From NCBI GenBank assembly GCA_018662225.1, contig JABJGO010000098.1, positions 1 to 32,899 of the forward strand: 32,899 nt of DNA, in the 5' to 3' direction. The stretch is from Rhodospirillales bacterium. Lineage in GTDB: Bacteria; Pseudomonadota; Alphaproteobacteria; Rhodospirillales; Casp-alpha2. The notes below the pieces were generated by a model. It made no database searches, had not been told where the DNA came from, and worked only from the letters and a program-made list of their open reading frames with translations. Within the stretch, counting starts at the first letter, position 1, and every line of letters starts with the position of its first letter. Shown here piece after piece: positions 13,997-22,319 of the stretch. The translations under genes and the position numbers were made by a program.

Positions 13997-16015
13997 TTCC
14001 ACCAACGTTTCACGGGTTTGGACCGCGTATTGGGCCAGAGCCTCAATGGCATCGACCAATGCTACGCGGTCAGCCGCTGCCCCACCCCGGAAGCCATCCA
14101 GCAGAACAGATACTTTCAACGTCTTCAGCGCGGACTCGATGTCGCCACGACTGGCCGGTAGCAGAACCGTAGCCGTATCGCGCACCAACTCGACCAACGT
14201 GCCGCCACTGCCCAGCACCATGACCAAACCGAATGCCGGGTCCTGACGAATACCAACCAGCAATTCGGCCACCGGCGCGCTAACCATTTTTTCCACCAGA
14301 AAATCTTTGATCACCACCGAGGCATCGTACTTGGCCACTGATTCAGTGATGGCCCGGACCGCGTCCTCAACGGCCTGTTCATCCTTCAAGCCAATATGCA
14401 CAGCACCGGCTTCGGTTTTATGGGGCAGGTTTTCGCTGACCAGTTTCAGGACAACGGGGCATCCGATTTCCGCTGCCGCCTGGGCGCAACCGCTGGCGCC
14501 TACCAAACGGCCTTCGGGAACCGGAATACCAGATGTTTTGAGACTTTGTTTGCCCTCCCATTCGCTGAGAACACTTGTGGTGTCGCTGGCAGGCACCGGA
14601 TCAAACAACTTAAGTGCATCCAGATCATCTACGACTGCGCGCCGCATACCTAAACCGGCAGCGGCGGCAACGGCACCCAGCGCATCGTTGATACCTTGCA
14701 ACGGTGCGATGTTGCCGTCCATCAGGCGGCGGCGTGTGGTCTCGTCAATGTCTTCGGGCAGGATGCTGCACACCACGCCTGGAATACCGGCTTCTCGAGT
14801 GGCGGTAATAAATGCGCGGGCATCCGCATCATAAGGCTCATACGCTTCGGGAGATGCCGGGACGGGGTAATCCTGAACCATCACAGCGGCATCGTAACCA
14901 TCCTCGAACATGGCACGGAAGGCCTTGGTCAGTGGTTCTTCAAAACCCCACAGAGGTGTTGTGTAATCCAGCGGGTTGCCCACCGTGGCAATGGGCGGCA
15001 GCAAATCACGAAGTATCGCTCCAATTTTTGTCGACGGTTGTGGGAATGTGAGGCCCAGCGGCTCACCTGCATCAGCCAGCATGGTGGAATCACCACCTGA
15101 GCAGGTCAGCGCCGCGATCCGTTTGCCTGATGGTACACCGGCCACGGTGACCATTTTCAGGGTCTCCATCATCTGCACCGTGGAATCGACCCGGATCACG
15201 CCAACCCGGTCGAACAATGCCTGATAGAGGGTGTCGGTACCGGATAACGATCCCGTGTGGGTGACCGTCAATTGGGCACCGATTTCTGATGTTCCTGCTT
15301 TCTGGGCAATAATGGGGATGCCCGCATCCATGGCCCGCAAGGCCGCACCCGCGAACCGCTTCACATCGCGCAAGCCTTCGATATAGAGCCCGATAGCCGT
15401 GACGCATGGATCATCGATCAGGAATTCAAGGAAATCCTCCACCCCCAACATGCCCTGATTCCCGGCGCTAATGATGTAGGCGAAGTCCAATGACCGGTCG
15501 TTCATGCTGGCCGTGTTACCCAGCATGCCGCTTTGGGTAATGAAGGCCGGGCCTTTTTCGACGGATTTTCCGGTGTGGTAGAACGGCCATAACGCCGCAT
15601 CACGCACGTAGTTCAGAATGCCGGAACAGTTGGGCCCCACAAAGGCCATGTCACCGGCGGTCTCCATCAACTGGCGCTCCAGCGCAATGCCTTCTTCGCC
15701 CAGTTCACCAAACCCGGCGGTGTAAGACACAATGCCGCCGCAATCCTTCTCGCGTAATTCCGCCACCGTCTGCACCGCGAACTGGCTTGGCACCGCCAAA
15801 AACACCGCATCAGGTGCGTCCGGTAAATCGGCCACACTGGCAAAACATGGCTGTCCTGCCATCTCGGTGCGTTTTGGATTAACGCCCCATATCTCACCAT
15901 CAAAACCGCCACGGACGCATTGCTCAACGGCAGCGACAGCGCTGTTACCACCGATAAAGGCGATGGATTTCGGCGCGAACAGGCGTTTCAGATTGGCTTG
16001 GCGAGTTTCGTTCAT
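13913..16015 (-). CDS. Acyl-CoA synthetase, NDP-forming type (acetyl-CoA synthetase ADP-forming family)
   Basis: A 700-residue fused enzyme. An N-terminal CoA-binding Rossmann domain (about 10-130; SIAFIGGNSAVAAVEQ) is followed by a succinyl-CoA-ligase-like domain with the expected phosphohistidine, His253 in TVTHTGSLSG. The C-terminal ATP-grasp domain (about 475-700) contains PVVLKLVSENLPHKTEAGAV and ends ELDINPLMALEDG. The family activates a carboxylate with CoA and ATP reversibly, through acyl phosphate and phosphohistidine. It is 5 bases downstream of the acyl-CoA dehydrogenase on the same strand, so it likely supplies that enzyme's substrate. In this block the substrate is plausibly gamma-butyrobetaine or crotonobetaine, in place of the AMP-forming CaiC. 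That assignment is inference. Confidence 0.85.
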   Translation of the reverse strand: MNETRQANLKRLFAPKSIAFIGGNSAVAAVEQCVRGGFDGEIWGVNPKRTEMAGQPCFASVADLPDAPDAVFLAVPSQFAVQTVAELREKDCGGIVSYTAGFGELGEEGIALERQLMETAGDMAFVGPNCSGILNYVRDAALWPFYHTGKSVEKGPAFITQSGMLGNTASMNDRSLDFAYIISAGNQGMLGVEDFLEFLIDDPCVTAIGLYIEGLRDVKRFAGAALRAMDAGIPIIAQKAGTSEIGAQLTVTHTGSLSGTDTLYQALFDRVGVIRVDSTVQMMETLKMVTVAGVPSGKRIAALTCSGGDSTMLADAGEPLGLTFPQPSTKIGAILRDLLPPIATVGNPLDYTTPLWGFEEPLTKAFRAMFEDGYDAAVMVQDYPVPASPEAYEPYDADARAFITATREAGIPGVVCSILPEDIDETTRRRLMDGNIAPLQGINDALGAVAAAAGLGMRRAVVDDLDALKLFDPVPASDTTSVLSEWEGKQSLKTSGIPVPEGRLVGASGCAQAAAEIGCPVVLKLVSENLPHKTEAGAVHIGLKDEQAVEDAVRAITESVAKYDASVVIKDFLVEKMVSAPVAELLVGIRQDPAFGLVMVLGSGGTLVELVRDTATVLLPASRGDIESALKTLKVSVLLDGFRGGAAADRVALVDAIEALAQYAVQTRETLVELDINPLMALEDGVAVADVLLRVMSPNR

Positions 16016-16020
16016 TTATC

Positions 16021-17181
16021 TTACGCACCGAGCGGTCGAAGCATGGAGCGTGAAATAATGTGGCGTTGAATTTCAGACGTGCCGTCCCAAATCCGGTCCA
16101 GGCGCGCGTCCCGCCACAGACGTTCTATGGGTAAATCTTCCATCAGACCCATGCCACCATATATCTGCAAGGTGTTGTCGGCCACACGTCCCACCATTTC
16201 GGCGGCGTACAATTTTGCCATGGCGGCATCGTTGGCTTCCATAATGCCCAAATCAGCCTTACGAGCAGCATTCATGACCAGCAGATCAGCCGCCTTCAGT
16301 TCCGTTGCCATGTCGGCCAGCTTGAAGGACGTGCCCTGGAACTTGCCGATGGGTTGGCCGAACTGATGCCTTTCCGCCGCCCACTGGGTCGCCAGATCCA
16401 GCAAGCGCGACGCCCGACCGCAAGCACCGGCGGCCACCCACACACGGCCCATGCTCAACCATTTATCGGCCAGATCGAACCCTTTGCCCTCTTCGCCCAG
16501 AATAAAGCTATCCGACACCCGCACATTATCGAAGGATAACTGGAATGTTTGATAGGCTCGTTGCGCTGCACAACGCGGGCCCCGTTCTATGGAAAAGCCT
16601 TCCATACCCTTTTCCACCAGAAAGGCGGTAACCCGCTTGCGCTCACCACGCGGTGTTTCATCCACGCCGGTCGAGGCAAACAGGATGGCAAAGTCCGCTT
16701 CAACCGGACTTGAAATAAAATGCTTCGATCCGTTGATAATCCAGTCATCACCATCCCGAACAGCTTTGGTTTTCATAGACATGATATCGGACCCGGCGCC
16801 TGGTTCGGTGAGGGCGAAGAACTCTTTCTTCTCACCCGTCACGCAAGGCATTAAAAAGCGATCGATCTGATCGCCCTCACAGGCCATCAGAATTTCTGAT
16901 GGGCGGTGTGCAAAGCCGTGCAGACCATAGGTGCTGGTGCCAAACTCACGCTCAATCAACGCCAGGCTCACATAATCCAATCCACCGCCACCAACGGATT
17001 CCGGCAGGTTTGCCGCATAGAAGCCCATTTCCTGAGCCTTCTTTTTAATCTGGGCACCCAGCTCCGCAGATACTTCGCCTGCCTGATCCGTTTCTGCTTC
17101 ATAGGGACGAAGCTCCTGCTCCACAAAGGCGCGGGCTGATTGCACGATCATGCGTTGTTCGTCGGTCAGTTGGTAATCCAT
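16021..17181 (-). CDS. Acyl-CoA dehydrogenase, probably betainyl-type (CaiA-like role)
   Basis: A 386-residue FAD flavoprotein with the normal three-domain layout: N-terminal helices, the FAD-binding strand domain (FFALTEPGAGSDIMSMKTKA, 121-140; DDWIINGSKHFIS, 145-157), and C-terminal helices (RHQFGQPIGKFQ; QIYGGMGLMEDLPIERLWRD). It would oxidise an acyl-CoA to the 2,3-enoyl-CoA and pass electrons to ETF. The catalytic-base position used by many family members, usually Glu in YEGT, reads Asp366 in RIWDGTSEIQ. It is transcribed divergently from caiD and upstream of the acyl-CoA synthetase, so gamma-butyrobetainyl-CoA to crotonobetainyl-CoA is the favoured reaction. A GGGG ribosome-binding site precedes the ATG. 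General short-chain acyl-CoAs cannot be excluded. Confidence 0.85.
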   Translation of the reverse strand: MDYQLTDEQRMIVQSARAFVEQELRPYEAETDQAGEVSAELGAQIKKKAQEMGFYAANLPESVGGGGLDYVSLALIEREFGTSTYGLHGFAHRPSEILMACEGDQIDRFLMPCVTGEKKEFFALTEPGAGSDIMSMKTKAVRDGDDWIINGSKHFISSPVEADFAILFASTGVDETPRGERKRVTAFLVEKGMEGFSIERGPRCAAQRAYQTFQLSFDNVRVSDSFILGEEGKGFDLADKWLSMGRVWVAAGACGRASRLLDLATQWAAERHQFGQPIGKFQGTSFKLADMATELKAADLLVMNAARKADLGIMEANDAAMAKLYAAEMVGRVADNTLQIYGGMGLMEDLPIERLWRDARLDRIWDGTSEIQRHIISRSMLRPLGA

Positions 17182-17261
17182 GATGAAACCCCTTTATCCG
17201 GTAAATATCAGGCGGTAAATTTGATGCCCAGATCATTAGGTATTCTGTCAGCGGGCAGTCA

Positions 17262-17291
17262 CGATTTTTCGACATGATAGTCGTTTTTCCG
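17262..17291. promoter_or_regulatory. Candidate CdhR-like operator pair, dehydrogenase side
   Basis: Two 10-base motifs, CGATTTTTCG (17262) and CGTTTTTCCG (17282), are exactly 20 bases apart, 81-110 bases upstream of the acyl-CoA dehydrogenase start. Spacing and motif resemble the pair on the caiD side and the perfect pair beside the GlxA/AraC regulator gene. A 20-bp direct repeat places both sites on one DNA face, as expected for AraC-type regulators. Confidence 0.45.
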
Positions 17292-17319
17292 ACGAACCAG
17301 CAAATTCAACCATAAATGA

Positions 17320-17349
17320 CGAATTTTCGTTTATGCTGTCGTTTTTTCA
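17320..17349. promoter_or_regulatory. Candidate CdhR-like operator pair, caiD side
   Basis: CGAATTTTCG (17320) and CGTTTTTTCA (17340) are 20 bases apart and end 67 bases before the caiD start. The pair near the DUF849 gene lies at almost the same distance from its start. The reverse complement of the first site, CGAAAATTCG, matches CGAAAATACA at the regulator promoter in 8 of 10 positions. Confidence 0.45.
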
Positions 17350-17415
17350 TCCACATTGTGCCGAAATTCGGTGAAAAGTCCTCGCACCATCAATATCCAA
17401 CCAGAGGCTTGTATT

Positions 17416-18225
17416 ATGAGTGAACCCGTAAACGGTGTTGTCGTTGAAAAGCGCGGTCGCGTTCTTGAAATCACCATGCAGCGGGGCAAGGTCAATGCCA
17501 TCGATGCCGCCATGAGCAAGGAACTGGGCAAAGCCTTTCAGCAACTGCATGAAGACCCGGAACTATGGGTCGGTATTATCACCGGTGCTGGCGAGCGTAT
17601 TTTCTCCGCTGGCTGGGATTTGAAGTCACTGGATAATGGTGAACAGGCGCTGGATAACTGGTGGGAAACCGAAGACGGCTTTGGCGGTTTCGCCGGTGTC
17701 ACCGAAAACTGGGTGATGAACAAGCCGGTGATTGCGGCCCTGAACGGCCTGACCATCGGCGGTGGCTTCGAGATTGCATTGTCTTGCGATTTAATCATTG
17801 CCACCGATCATGTTGAATTCCAGTTGCCGGAAATGCCGTTGGGTATTGTGCCGGATGCGGGCGCTCTACAACGCCTTCCCCGCCGCCTGCCCTATAATAT
17901 TGCCATGGAAATGTTGTTACTGGGTCGACGTATGTCGACGACCGAGGCCATGCAGTACGGCATGATCAATGCCGTGGTGCCGCACAGCCAATTAATGGAC
18001 AAAGCACGGGAATGGGCGGACCAGTTGGCGAAATCTGCACCACTGGCCTTGCAGACGGTCAAAGAAGTTTTGCGCACAATTGAGGATGAGAGTGTCGAGG
18101 GAGCCTTCAACACCATGCGTACAGGTGACCTGCCCACCTATCGCGCCATGCTGAAATCCGAAGATTCAAAAGAAGGCGTGAAGGCCTTTGTGGAAAAGCG
18201 CGACCCGGTCTTCAAGGGCCGTTAG
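17416..18225 (+). CDS. caiD: Crotonobetainyl-CoA hydratase (CaiD-like enoyl-CoA hydratase)
   Basis: A 269-residue crotonase-fold enzyme expected to hydrate crotonobetainyl-CoA to L-carnitinyl-CoA. It shares long stretches with the Escherichia coli CaiD sequence as I remember it: IITGAGERIFSAGWDLKSL, GGFAGVTE, NGLTIGGGFEIAL, LPEMPLGIVPDAG, and the C-terminal ending SEDSKEGVKAFVEKRDPVFK. The oxyanion-hole residues lie in SAGWD and GGGFE, and the catalytic-acid region is in PEMPLGIVPD. I chose the ATG at 17416, which has an AGAGG ribosome-binding site; an upstream in-frame ATG adds 20 residues that overlap the promoter region. It is divergent from the acyl-CoA dehydrogenase and followed after 72 bases by the carnitine-dehydrogenase-like gene. 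Confidence 0.85.
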   Translation: MSEPVNGVVVEKRGRVLEITMQRGKVNAIDAAMSKELGKAFQQLHEDPELWVGIITGAGERIFSAGWDLKSLDNGEQALDNWWETEDGFGGFAGVTENWVMNKPVIAALNGLTIGGGFEIALSCDLIIATDHVEFQLPEMPLGIVPDAGALQRLPRRLPYNIAMEMLLLGRRMSTTEAMQYGMINAVVPHSQLMDKAREWADQLAKSAPLALQTVKEVLRTIEDESVEGAFNTMRTGDLPTYRAMLKSEDSKEGVKAFVEKRDPVFKGR

Positions 18226-18297
18226 AGCAAAACCCGAGCAAATTGGCTCAATTTGTAAAGGTGGCTTTGCGCAATAAAGGAAAGAGGGAGAATACGA

Positions 18298-19251
18298 ATG
18301 GCACGCAAGAATATTGAAGACGTCCGTAACGTTACCTGTGTGGGCGCGGGTCCCATTGGCGGCGGCTGGACCGCACATTTTCTGGGGCGGGGCTATGATG
18401 TGACCTGCTACATGCATGATCCATCGGAGGAAGATGCGCTCAGACGCATGCTGGATACCGCATGGAAGTGCCTGGAACAGATCGGACTGGCGGGCGGGGC
18501 ATCGCTCGATCGGCTGACCTGCACCAGCGATCTGGCGGAAGCTGTCGCGAACGCCGACTTCGTTCAGGAAAGCGTGCCGGAGAACATCGATCTAAAACAA
18601 TCCGTATACGAGCAACTGGGTGATCTGGTTCCTGCGGATGTGGTGATTGCATCCAGCACCTCCGGGCTTTCCATGACCGATATTCAGGCCAAATGCTCAA
18701 CGCCAGAACGCACCGTGGTGGCCCACCCGTTCAACCCACCGTATCTGTTACCGTTGGTGGAAATGGTGGGCGGCGAGAAAACATCACCTGACGCGCTCAC
18801 CTGGGCGGCAGAATTCTACACCCATACCGGCAAAGCGCCGCTGATCATGACCAAAGAAGTGCCGGGTTTTGTCGCCACCCGTATTCAGGAAGCCGTCTGG
18901 CGTGAAGCATTGCACATGGTGGAGAATGGTGAAGCCACCCCGGAACAGATCGACATTGCCATGGTCAATGGCCCCGGCCCGCGTTGGGCCTTTGGCGGAC
19001 CGTTCATGACCTATCACATCGGTGGCGGCGAAGGCGGCATGGCTTATTGTCTCGATCAGTTCGGCCCGGCCCTTAAATTGCCATGGACCCGGCTGGAAGC
19101 CCCGGAACTGACCAAAGAACTGCGCGATAATCTGGTGGACGATTCAGAAACTCGCGCCGCCGGGCGCACGTTCTCTGATTTATCCGAAGAACGCGACGCC
19201 GGTCTGGTCGCCGTGGCGCAAGCCTGGAAAAAGATCGGAAAGCTGCCCTAA
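18298..19251 (+). CDS. L-carnitine dehydrogenase-like 3-hydroxyacyl-CoA dehydrogenase family enzyme
   Basis: A 317-residue NAD-dependent dehydrogenase. The Rossmann loop is GAGPIGGGW (16-24). The active-site histidine is His143 in AHPFNPPYLLPLVE, preceded by the ASSTSGL serine region. The helical C-terminal domain contains YHIGGGEGGM and LDQFGPALKLPW, which I associate specifically with L-carnitine dehydrogenases (LcdH/CdhA, about 320 residues) rather than FadB-type enzymes. It would oxidise L-carnitine to 3-dehydrocarnitine. There is no fused thioesterase domain, unlike some relatives. A GAGGGAG ribosome-binding site precedes the ATG. It lies downstream of caiD on the same strand and overlaps the convergent DUF1989 gene by 4 bases. 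Confidence 0.82.
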   Translation: MARKNIEDVRNVTCVGAGPIGGGWTAHFLGRGYDVTCYMHDPSEEDALRRMLDTAWKCLEQIGLAGGASLDRLTCTSDLAEAVANADFVQESVPENIDLKQSVYEQLGDLVPADVVIASSTSGLSMTDIQAKCSTPERTVVAHPFNPPYLLPLVEMVGGEKTSPDALTWAAEFYTHTGKAPLIMTKEVPGFVATRIQEAVWREALHMVENGEATPEQIDIAMVNGPGPRWAFGGPFMTYHIGGGEGGMAYCLDQFGPALKLPWTRLEAPELTKELRDNLVDDSETRAAGRTFSDLSEERDAGLVAVAQAWKKIGKLP

Positions 19252-19871
19252 CTGACAGAAACCAACAATGCCGAAGGCCCGCCCTCGGCGTTGATGGGCC
19301 AACCATCCACCACAAGATCAAACGGGCACGAAGACACCACGCAGATCAGGTCCATGAGAGCCTCCAACTCAACATACGAGCCGGGCGATACCGGATTGGG
19401 TGGAGAGACGAACGAGCCGTCTTCTTCGATCCGGGTATTGGTAAAAAAGTTGATCGGTTGCGGAACACTGTTTATGGGCTGGCCGATACGCCGCATAGCC
19501 AGGTGCAGGTTTTCAGCACAACTGGGGTGATGACCCTCATGACCGAAAAACTCATAACGGAACTGATCACAAGCAGCGATCATCATATCATGCACGCCAC
19601 TTGCCCCATCGTCGGTGAACGTCAACATAGGCCGACGGAACTGAGAAATAAGCGTGTCGCCTTCGCGTGGTTTTACATTGAAGGTCGTAACCCAGGTATG
19701 GTTCGCCGATAACCATTCCCCCACATTTTCAGCGTTGAACGCGAAAAAGTCAGCGGCTTGTGCACCGTGTGGCGTCTCAACCCTGATACGCGATCCTTTC
19801 TGGACGCGATAGGCTCTTCCTTCCGAGGCTGGCACCACGCTTCGATCTATTTTTGTATCGCTTTTGGCCAT
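19248..19871 (-). CDS. DUF1989 / urea carboxylase-associated family protein
   Basis: A 207-residue protein with the DUF1989 pattern: VQKGSRIRVETPHGAQAADF, FNVKPREGDTLISQFRRPML, HHPSCAENLHLAM, PINFFTNTRIEEDGSF, and the C-terminal YVELEALMDLICVVSSCPFD. Members are often encoded beside urea carboxylase, allophanate hydrolase or amino-acid/guanidine catabolic genes; some act on carboxyguanidine. The conserved Cys and His residues suggest a metal or catalytic site. No urea or guanidine genes are present in this window. It is convergent with the carnitine-dehydrogenase-like gene (4-base overlap) and divergent from the GST gene, so a role in the quaternary-amine pathway is only suggested by position. 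Confidence 0.8.
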   Translation of the reverse strand: MAKSDTKIDRSVVPASEGRAYRVQKGSRIRVETPHGAQAADFFAFNAENVGEWLSANHTWVTTFNVKPREGDTLISQFRRPMLTFTDDGASGVHDMMIAACDQFRYEFFGHEGHHPSCAENLHLAMRRIGQPINSVPQPINFFTNTRIEEDGSFVSPPNPVSPGSYVELEALMDLICVVSSCPFDLVVDGWPINAEGGPSALLVSVS

Positions 19872-19957
19872 TAGCCTATTTTCCTATTTTTGTTTATAAA
19901 GTTCACCGAAGTCAGAAAATTACCGCTCGCGGGTTGTTCTCAGGCTCTGGAAGACCA

Positions 19958-19976
19958 CATTATGATAATCATTCTC
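19958..19976. promoter_or_regulatory. Fur-box-like palindrome upstream of the GST gene
   Basis: CATTATGATAATCATTCTC matches the classical 19-base Fur consensus GATAATGATAATCATTATC at 16 positions and contains a perfect core palindrome, ATGATAATCAT (19962-19972). It ends 31 bases before the GST start, where a promoter would be. Alphaproteobacterial Fur/Mur proteins recognise related sites, so control by iron or manganese is a reasonable inference. Confidence 0.55.
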
Positions 19977-20007
19977 TCGCCTAAACTCATAAATTGGAAT
20001 CCTGTTC

Positions 20008-20883
20008 ATGAACGATTTGTCATCTTACACGCCCCCCAAGGTCTGGAAATGGGAAACTGAGAATGGCGGCGAGTTTGCAAAAACCAACCGCCCTACAGCA
20101 GGTGCCACGCACGACAAGGTGTTACCAGTTGGAAAACACCCATTTCAATTGTACTCGCTGGCCACACCGAATGGTGTGAAGGTCACGGTGATGTTGGAAG
20201 AGTTATTAGCGCTCGGGTTTGAGGGTGCTGAGTATGATGCCTATGTAATCGAAATTGGAGACAGCGAGCAATTCGGTAGCGGCTTTGTAGCAGCCAATCC
20301 AAACTCGAAGATTCCGGCTCTTATGGATCATAGTGGCTCTGAGCCCATACGTGTTTTCGAGTCAGGGGCAATTTTGCTGCATCTGGCCGAAAAATTTGGC
20401 GCCCTTATTCCAACGGACCCCATGGGCCGTGCCGAGTGCCTGTCGTGGCTATTCTGGCAAATGGCCAGCGCGCCCTTTCTCGGTGGTGGATTTGGTCATT
20501 TCTACAACTACGCCCCGGAAAAATTTGAATACCCCATCGATCGCTATGCCATGGAGGCGAAACGTCAAATGGACGTGCTGGACCAGCATTTAGCCGACAA
20601 TCGGTACATGTGTGGTGATGAGTATTCCATTGCTGATATCGCAATCTGGCCATGGTACGGCGTGCTGGCACTAGGCAGGCTTTACAATGCCGGAGAATTC
20701 CTGGATGTGGAAAGCTATGCCAACGTGGTCCGGTGGAGCAACGAAATCAAAGGCCGAGACGCGGTTCAGCGCGGACGCATGGTCAACAGAACATGGGGGC
20801 CGCCTGAAGAACAACTTCACGAACGTCACGATGCCAGTGATTTTGACAACAGGACCCAGGACAAACTTGATACTTCGAAATGA
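20008..20883 (+). CDS. yghU: YghU-type glutathione S-transferase / disulfide-bond oxidoreductase
   Basis: A 291-residue protein of the Nu-class GST group (YghU/YfcG), which reduces organic hydroperoxides and disulfides using glutathione. It has the extended N-terminus of YghU (YTPPKVWKWETENGGEFAKT), the thioredoxin-fold domain beginning QLYSLATPNGVKVTVMLEEL (about 48-67), and the glutathione site NPNSKIPALMD and FESGAILLHLAEK. The helical C-terminal domain contains EYSIADIAIWPWYG. A Fur-box-like sequence lies just upstream, suggesting induction under metal or oxidative stress. It is divergent from the DUF1989 gene and convergent with the PhyH-family gene. Nothing ties it to the carnitine genes except position. 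Confidence 0.85.
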   Translation: MNDLSSYTPPKVWKWETENGGEFAKTNRPTAGATHDKVLPVGKHPFQLYSLATPNGVKVTVMLEELLALGFEGAEYDAYVIEIGDSEQFGSGFVAANPNSKIPALMDHSGSEPIRVFESGAILLHLAEKFGALIPTDPMGRAECLSWLFWQMASAPFLGGGFGHFYNYAPEKFEYPIDRYAMEAKRQMDVLDQHLADNRYMCGDEYSIADIAIWPWYGVLALGRLYNAGEFLDVESYANVVRWSNEIKGRDAVQRGRMVNRTWGPPEEQLHERHDASDFDNRTQDKLDTSK

Positions 20884-20893
20884 GGCCGATAGT

Positions 20894-21682
20894 TTAAGGC
20901 GCTGACAACCAGCCTTCTGCATCGCCGAAATCCGGCCTGAAATATGCGATCATACGCCCATCCGGCCCGGCCGTGGCATGATCAACCCACGGGGCCACAC
21001 CGTGCACGGTCAATCGGTGCGTAACATAAACCTGGCCGGGGTTGGCAGCGACCTCGACGCGCTTACACGTCTCGAAAACTTCACGCCGCATGTGCTTATA
21101 GGCATCGGTTACATCGATTTGCCCCCAATCTTCTGGCGGCATGCCTTCATACAGCGACGTAAACCCGCGCCGGATGATCTCATGCGATCCCTCCCACACC
21201 ACGAATGGCGACGCATCGGCACTGGTATTCACCAATGGTATGCCCAGAACAAAGCCGTGGAATTCGCACAACCGGCGGGTATTATCTTCACGCCGCAAGC
21301 CATCCACGTGGGCGGCGTCTCGGTTACGGCGGAAACTAAAAGCGTTTTCTGACTCGTCATCCATGCGTCTGGGATACCCCGGATAGCACACGGACACCTG
21401 CCCCCTGTCCCACTGAAACCCGGATGGGCGGATGTTCTCAAAAACAAAGGAAATGGCCTCGCCCTGCAACGGCGGGCCACCGACCAATTGCCCGGCCTCA
21501 TCGTTGGGCAACACATTCACCCCCACATGCCAGGTGCCGTCACATCTTAACCAGTCATCATTCACGGGGGATGCAATGGCGGTGCGGGCGGCGGGTAAGG
21601 CGTGATCGACCCACGCCAGTATTGCCGGGTCATCAGGAAATCGACACCAACCTTTGTCGTAAAAGGCTTTCCTCAGGCTCAT
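20894..21682 (-). CDS. PhyH-like 2OG-Fe(II) dioxygenase family protein
   Basis: A 262-residue protein with a recognisable non-haem iron facial triad: His125 and Asp127 in RDAAHVDGLR and distal His227 in THRLTVHGVAPW. Arg243 in DGRMIAYFRPD is placed to bind 2-oxoglutarate. The layout fits the phytanoyl-CoA dioxygenase (PhyH) family, which hydroxylates diverse small molecules. The motifs appear complete, so an active enzyme is expected. Its ATG overlaps the marC stop (ATGA), and marC follows the regulator gene by 14 bases, so all three are probably co-transcribed. A hydroxylase acting on a betaine-like substrate is tempting by context, but it is not a BBOX1-type butyrobetaine hydroxylase in sequence. 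Confidence 0.75.
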   Translation of the reverse strand: MSLRKAFYDKGWCRFPDDPAILAWVDHALPAARTAIASPVNDDWLRCDGTWHVGVNVLPNDEAGQLVGGPPLQGEAISFVFENIRPSGFQWDRGQVSVCYPGYPRRMDDESENAFSFRRNRDAAHVDGLRREDNTRRLCEFHGFVLGIPLVNTSADASPFVVWEGSHEIIRRGFTSLYEGMPPEDWGQIDVTDAYKHMRREVFETCKRVEVAANPGQVYVTHRLTVHGVAPWVDHATAGPDGRMIAYFRPDFGDAEGWLSAP

Positions 21683-22305
21683 GGCAGGAACGTGGCACGA
21701 AGGCCATCGGTAATAAATTGAACAGAAAGTGCTGCCAGAATGATGCCTAATAACCGGGTGATAACGGCACTTATGGTATCGCCAATGCCCCGTTCAATGA
21801 TCGCACCCAACATATACATGATCATGCAGGCCAAAAGCACACAAGCCAGCGCACCCATAATGATCATCTGGGATTTTGTGTCGCCTGCATAATTGCTCAT
21901 CAACAACATGATCGATGCAATGGCACCCGGGCCAGCCAGCAATGGTATAGCCAGAGGGCATACGGAAATATCATCCGGCGATATAACACTGTTGAGGTCT
22001 TCGGCTGTCTTTGATTTACGCGGATTACGGCGCTCAAACACCATTTCAAAGGCGATGAACGATAGCATGATGCCGCCTGCGATCCGGAACGCCGGTAAAC
22101 CAATTCCAAGCAAGCTTAACAAGTCGGATCCAAACCATGCAAAAAATGCAAGAACTAGAAAAGCCACCAAAGTTCCTTTTATCGCCATGGCCCGCTGGTA
22201 GCGATGTTCCGTACCTTTGGTCAGGGCCATGAAGATAGGCACGTTCCCAATGGGATCGATAATGACAAACATGGTGATAAAAGCGCTGATAGCTACTTCA
22301 TACAT
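21679..22305 (-). CDS. MarC-family integral membrane protein
   Basis: A 208-residue inner-membrane protein of the MarC (UPF0056) family, with about six hydrophobic segments. The typical FVIIDPIGNVPIFMALTKG opening (14-32) and RIAGGIMLSFIAFEMVF are present. A mid-protein PLAIPLLAGPGAIASIML repeats the N-terminal pattern. The function of MarC proteins is not established; despite the name they are not proven antibiotic-resistance proteins, and a transporter role is assumed from topology. It lies 14 bases after the GlxA/AraC regulator and overlaps the PhyH-family gene by 4 bases, which suggests one operon. A link to solute uptake or efflux in the carnitine block is possible but unproven. Confidence 0.88.
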   Translation of the reverse strand: MYEVAISAFITMFVIIDPIGNVPIFMALTKGTEHRYQRAMAIKGTLVAFLVLAFFAWFGSDLLSLLGIGLPAFRIAGGIMLSFIAFEMVFERRNPRKSKTAEDLNSVISPDDISVCPLAIPLLAGPGAIASIMLLMSNYAGDTKSQMIIMGALACVLLACMIMYMLGAIIERGIGDTISAVITRLLGIILAALSVQFITDGLRATFLP

Positions 22306-22319
22306 GGGCGAGACCTCAA

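Noticed and set aside
19872-19890. Repeated TATTTTCC/TATTTTTG near the DUF1989 start as another CdhR-like site
   Set aside because: The copies are only 9 bases apart and lack the CG ends of the motif.
20894-21682. PhyH-like gene as a gamma-butyrobetaine hydroxylase (BBOX1 type)
   Set aside because: Motif layout fits the PhyH family; the N-terminal zinc domain and sequence pattern of BBOX1 are not seen.
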